From assembly GCA_035536995.1 (NCBI GenBank), contig DATLNB010000013.1, forward strand, positions 1 to 64,000: 64,000 nucleotides of DNA. The letters are read 5' to 3'. This DNA is from AV80 sp035536995 (GTDB lineage Bacteria; Verrucomicrobiota; Verrucomicrobiia; Chthoniobacterales; UBA10450). Positions within the stretch are counted from its first letter, which is position 1. Every line of letters starts with the position of its first letter. The position numbers and the translations under genes were made by a program. This document shows positions 62,308 to 64,000 of this stretch, piece after piece. The notes below the pieces were generated by a model that was given only the letters and a program-made list of their open reading frames with translations, was not told where the DNA came from and ran no database searches.

Positions 62308-63425
62308 AGGCTTTGGGCGAAGTCGCTTAAGGGGACACACAGTTTGGCTTCGGCTTGAAACGTGGTGGGGCCGGGTTCCTGGAAAGCGTCCTGGCTGATC
62401 AGGTCGTCCACGATTCGTTCGCCGAGCTTCTGCCAGTCGACCGTGACAAGGTCGACTTTTATCTCTGGGACCCGTGCGAAGGGCATGCTGACGGGGCCAT
62501 TAAGAAAGGCGACCCGGTGGGCCTGCAATAAGTCCGCGACCGCGCCCGGTGCTCGGAAACAAAACTTCGAAGCAAGAGCCGAGGAAGGGAAGATAATCCC
62601 GTCGGTTTTCTTGCGTTGCAGCTCGCGCAGAAACGCTTCGCTCTTCTGGGTTCCATAAGTCGCGACCGACCACTCGATCTCGAGCTCGTCGAGGATAGCT
62701 CGGACTGCCTCGCTTAAAGGCGACGAGCGTTGCTCCTTCGCTTCGACGATGACAACCCGGTCGGCCGCCTGTGGCTTCCATTGGGTCAGGAGCGAACGGA
62801 TCGCTTCCTCGCGTCGAATCTGGTAGCGGCACGGGATTGACGGGGCGGCGTTGTTTGCAACTCCGAGAAGGCGGATGCCCAGGTCAGCGAGATGGAGCGC
62901 GGTAATGCGTGCTTCTTTCGGCGGTTGAAACCAGATCACAGTGTCCACTTCATAGGCTTTGAAGCGCTCGCTCAGCACCTCGCTCGCGGCTTCCGGCGGT
63001 TCGAAGAAGGCGGTTGCCGCCGCGAATCCGCGCAACCGCAGCTGGCGCCGGATCCGGATAAAAAACGTTCGGTAATCCTGGAGAGTCACGAAAGCCGAAA
63101 GCGACGCCGGGAAACCGACGAACGCGCGGACCTTAAGCTGGCGATCGAAATGGAGACCCTGCAGGAGGGTTTTCGACCCCCGGACGCGGCTGATAAGGCC
63201 TTCCTGCTCGAGTTGCTGATAGGCCCGCGAGACCGTGGAGAGCGGGACCTTGAAATGCGCACCGACCTCGCGCACCGAATAAAAGGCGCGGGGCTGGTCC
63301 CGCTGATTTTTTACGGCTACATCGCGCAGGATACCGATAAGCGTATCGGTCTTGTGGTGGGCCCTCTCGAGCTCGCGCCGGCCCGGCAACGGGGCTAACG
63401 CCCGGGTGACTTTTTTGCGGGCCAT
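62304..63425 (-). CDS. GntR-type HTH regulator with LacI-like ligand-binding domain
   Basis: 373 residues from ATG 63425 (an upstream ATG adds 11 residues without support). A winged helix-turn-helix of GntR type, AFYSVREVGAHFKVPLSTVS then RAYQQLEQEGLISRVRGSKT, lies near residues 48-88. A periplasmic-binding-protein-like domain of about 270 residues follows (VRAFVGFPASLSAFVTLQDY; VVIVEAKEQRSSPLSEAVRA). Such hybrids usually repress sugar or polyol genes in response to a small effector. The C-terminus (EAKLCVPLSDFAQSL) reappears in the mosaic pseudogene at 59404. Divergent from the delta-60 repeat gene. Confidence 0.82.
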   Translation of the reverse strand: MARKKVTRALAPLPGRRELERAHHKTDTLIGILRDVAVKNQRDQPRAFYSVREVGAHFKVPLSTVSRAYQQLEQEGLISRVRGSKTLLQGLHFDRQLKVRAFVGFPASLSAFVTLQDYRTFFIRIRRQLRLRGFAAATAFFEPPEAASEVLSERFKAYEVDTVIWFQPPKEARITALHLADLGIRLLGVANNAAPSIPCRYQIRREEAIRSLLTQWKPQAADRVVIVEAKEQRSSPLSEAVRAILDELEIEWSVATYGTQKSEAFLRELQRKKTDGIIFPSSALASKFCFRAPGAVADLLQAHRVAFLNGPVSMPFARVPEIKVDLVTVDWQKLGERIVDDLISQDAFQEPGPTTFQAEAKLCVPLSDFAQSL

Positions 63426-63533
63426 GTTGCACGAAACCGCGGCGGCGAGCAGACGCAATCGGATTCTGTTCTCAAAGTGTACCTAAGTGTTCGCAATGTG
63501 TCTGGGTGGCGAGGAAGAGCTGTTTGAGCGAAT

Positions 63534-64000
63534 ATGGCAGTCATGTTTCCCTGGAGAACTTTCCGTGTCTTGATTGGTGTTGTGATCGTACTGCCGCTGG
63601 CCTCTGTGGTGGCGCTGACCGGCGCCAACCGTTCGGACGTATCGAGGCCCGCTGCCCCGAGCGCGATTGAGCCGGATGGGGCGCTCGACCTTCAGTTTAA
63701 TGCCGGGAGATTCACCGACGGCAGGGTCGCGGCGTCGGCCCTTCAGGCCGATGGCAAGGTCTTGATCGGCGGTCCGTTTAGTAAAGTGCATGACGTGGCG
63801 CGGCTCGGCCTCGCTCGTTTGAATGTGGACGGCACATTAGACACTTCTTTCACGCCGCCAGCTGACACGGTTGTGAATGCGACCCGGATCGCGCTTCAAC
63901 CAGACGGCAAGGTCATCGCGATCGGTGGAGCAGGTTCCGGGTTGGGCATGGTGCGGTTCAACAGTGATGGATCGCTCGATACCAGCTTCAATCTGGCGAC
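63534..64000 (+). CDS. secreted delta-60 repeat protein, partial (C-terminus beyond window)
   Basis: An open frame from ATG 63534 (or ATG 63543) to the right edge, 155 codons without stop. After a membrane or signal helix (FRVLIGVVIVLPLASVVAL) come delta-60-type repeats: LDLQFNAG, ALQADGKVLIGGPF, LARLNVDGTLDTSFTPPA, IALQPDGKVIAIGG and FNSDGSLDTSFN. These repeats form beta-propellers in large secreted proteins. It may end in NISTR domains like its neighbours; this cannot be seen here. Confidence 0.85.
   Translation, partial: MAVMFPWRTFRVLIGVVIVLPLASVVALTGANRSDVSRPAAPSAIEPDGALDLQFNAGRFTDGRVAASALQADGKVLIGGPFSKVHDVARLGLARLNVDGTLDTSFTPPADTVVNATRIALQPDGKVIAIGGAGSGLGMVRFNSDGSLDTSFNLA

Overview
The window looks like a chromosomal piece of a soil-type member of the Verrucomicrobiota, probably order Chthoniobacterales. 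This is inferred from GC-rich coding sequence, ECF sigma factors carrying an FNTTHWS motif next to zinc-ribbon Ser/Thr kinases, and many secreted proteins ending in a Verrucomicrobia-type C-terminal domain that starts 'NISTR' and ends 'GVGLVEVY'. No phage, IS transposase, CRISPR array or plasmid gene was seen.

Layout. 1-6.9 kb: a partial membrane protein, a DUF485/acetate symporter pair, a DUF885 peptidase-like protein and two tandem small secreted paralogues. 7-15.2 kb: a tRNA-Leu, then the alpha-2-macroglobulin and penicillin-binding protein 1C pair. 15.2-18.6 kb: a DUF4189 protein, flotillin-like floA with a proline-rich partner, and a class III aminotransferase homologue whose catalytic lysine position reads Asn. 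18.6-25 kb: a WD40 Ser/Thr kinase, an NHL-repeat protein, a secreted protein and an ECF sigma factor; the kinase is preceded by what looks like the tail of a decayed ECF gene.

25-35 kb: a block of secreted proteins, made of one beta-helix protein, one DUF4394 protein and four tandem beta-propeller paralogues (one frameshifted), nearly all ending in one or two NISTR domains. 35-42.7 kb: an operon of one ECF sigma factor and two Ser/Thr kinases, the first with a duplicated TolB-like/TPR module, the second with WD40 repeats. 42.8-47.7 kb: a P-domain/beta-helix NISTR protein and an unknown membrane protein separated by a repeat cluster. 47.8-56.7 kb: a second tRNA-Leu, a PHP phosphoesterase, a lipoprotein, a FabZ-like hot-dog protein, a GT2, a ChaN-like lipoprotein, two large membrane proteins (one TIGR03663-like) and rfbB, which together suggest surface glycan or lipid synthesis. 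56.7-64 kb: two more large secreted beta-helix NISTR proteins, a gene graveyard mixing pieces of three gene families found nearby, a GntR/LacI-like regulator and the start of a delta-60 repeat protein.

The most interesting signals are these. (1) Fifteen copies of the NISTR domain in eight proteins. (2) Two two-box upstream motifs with near-fixed spacing in front of secreted or membrane protein genes, possibly ECF-type promoters served by the sigma-kinase systems in the window. (3) Long imperfect hairpins whose mismatches fall with a period of six bases. (4) Decayed gene fragments, and a likely dead or repurposed aminotransferase. All family calls come from reading motifs by eye; no database search was run.
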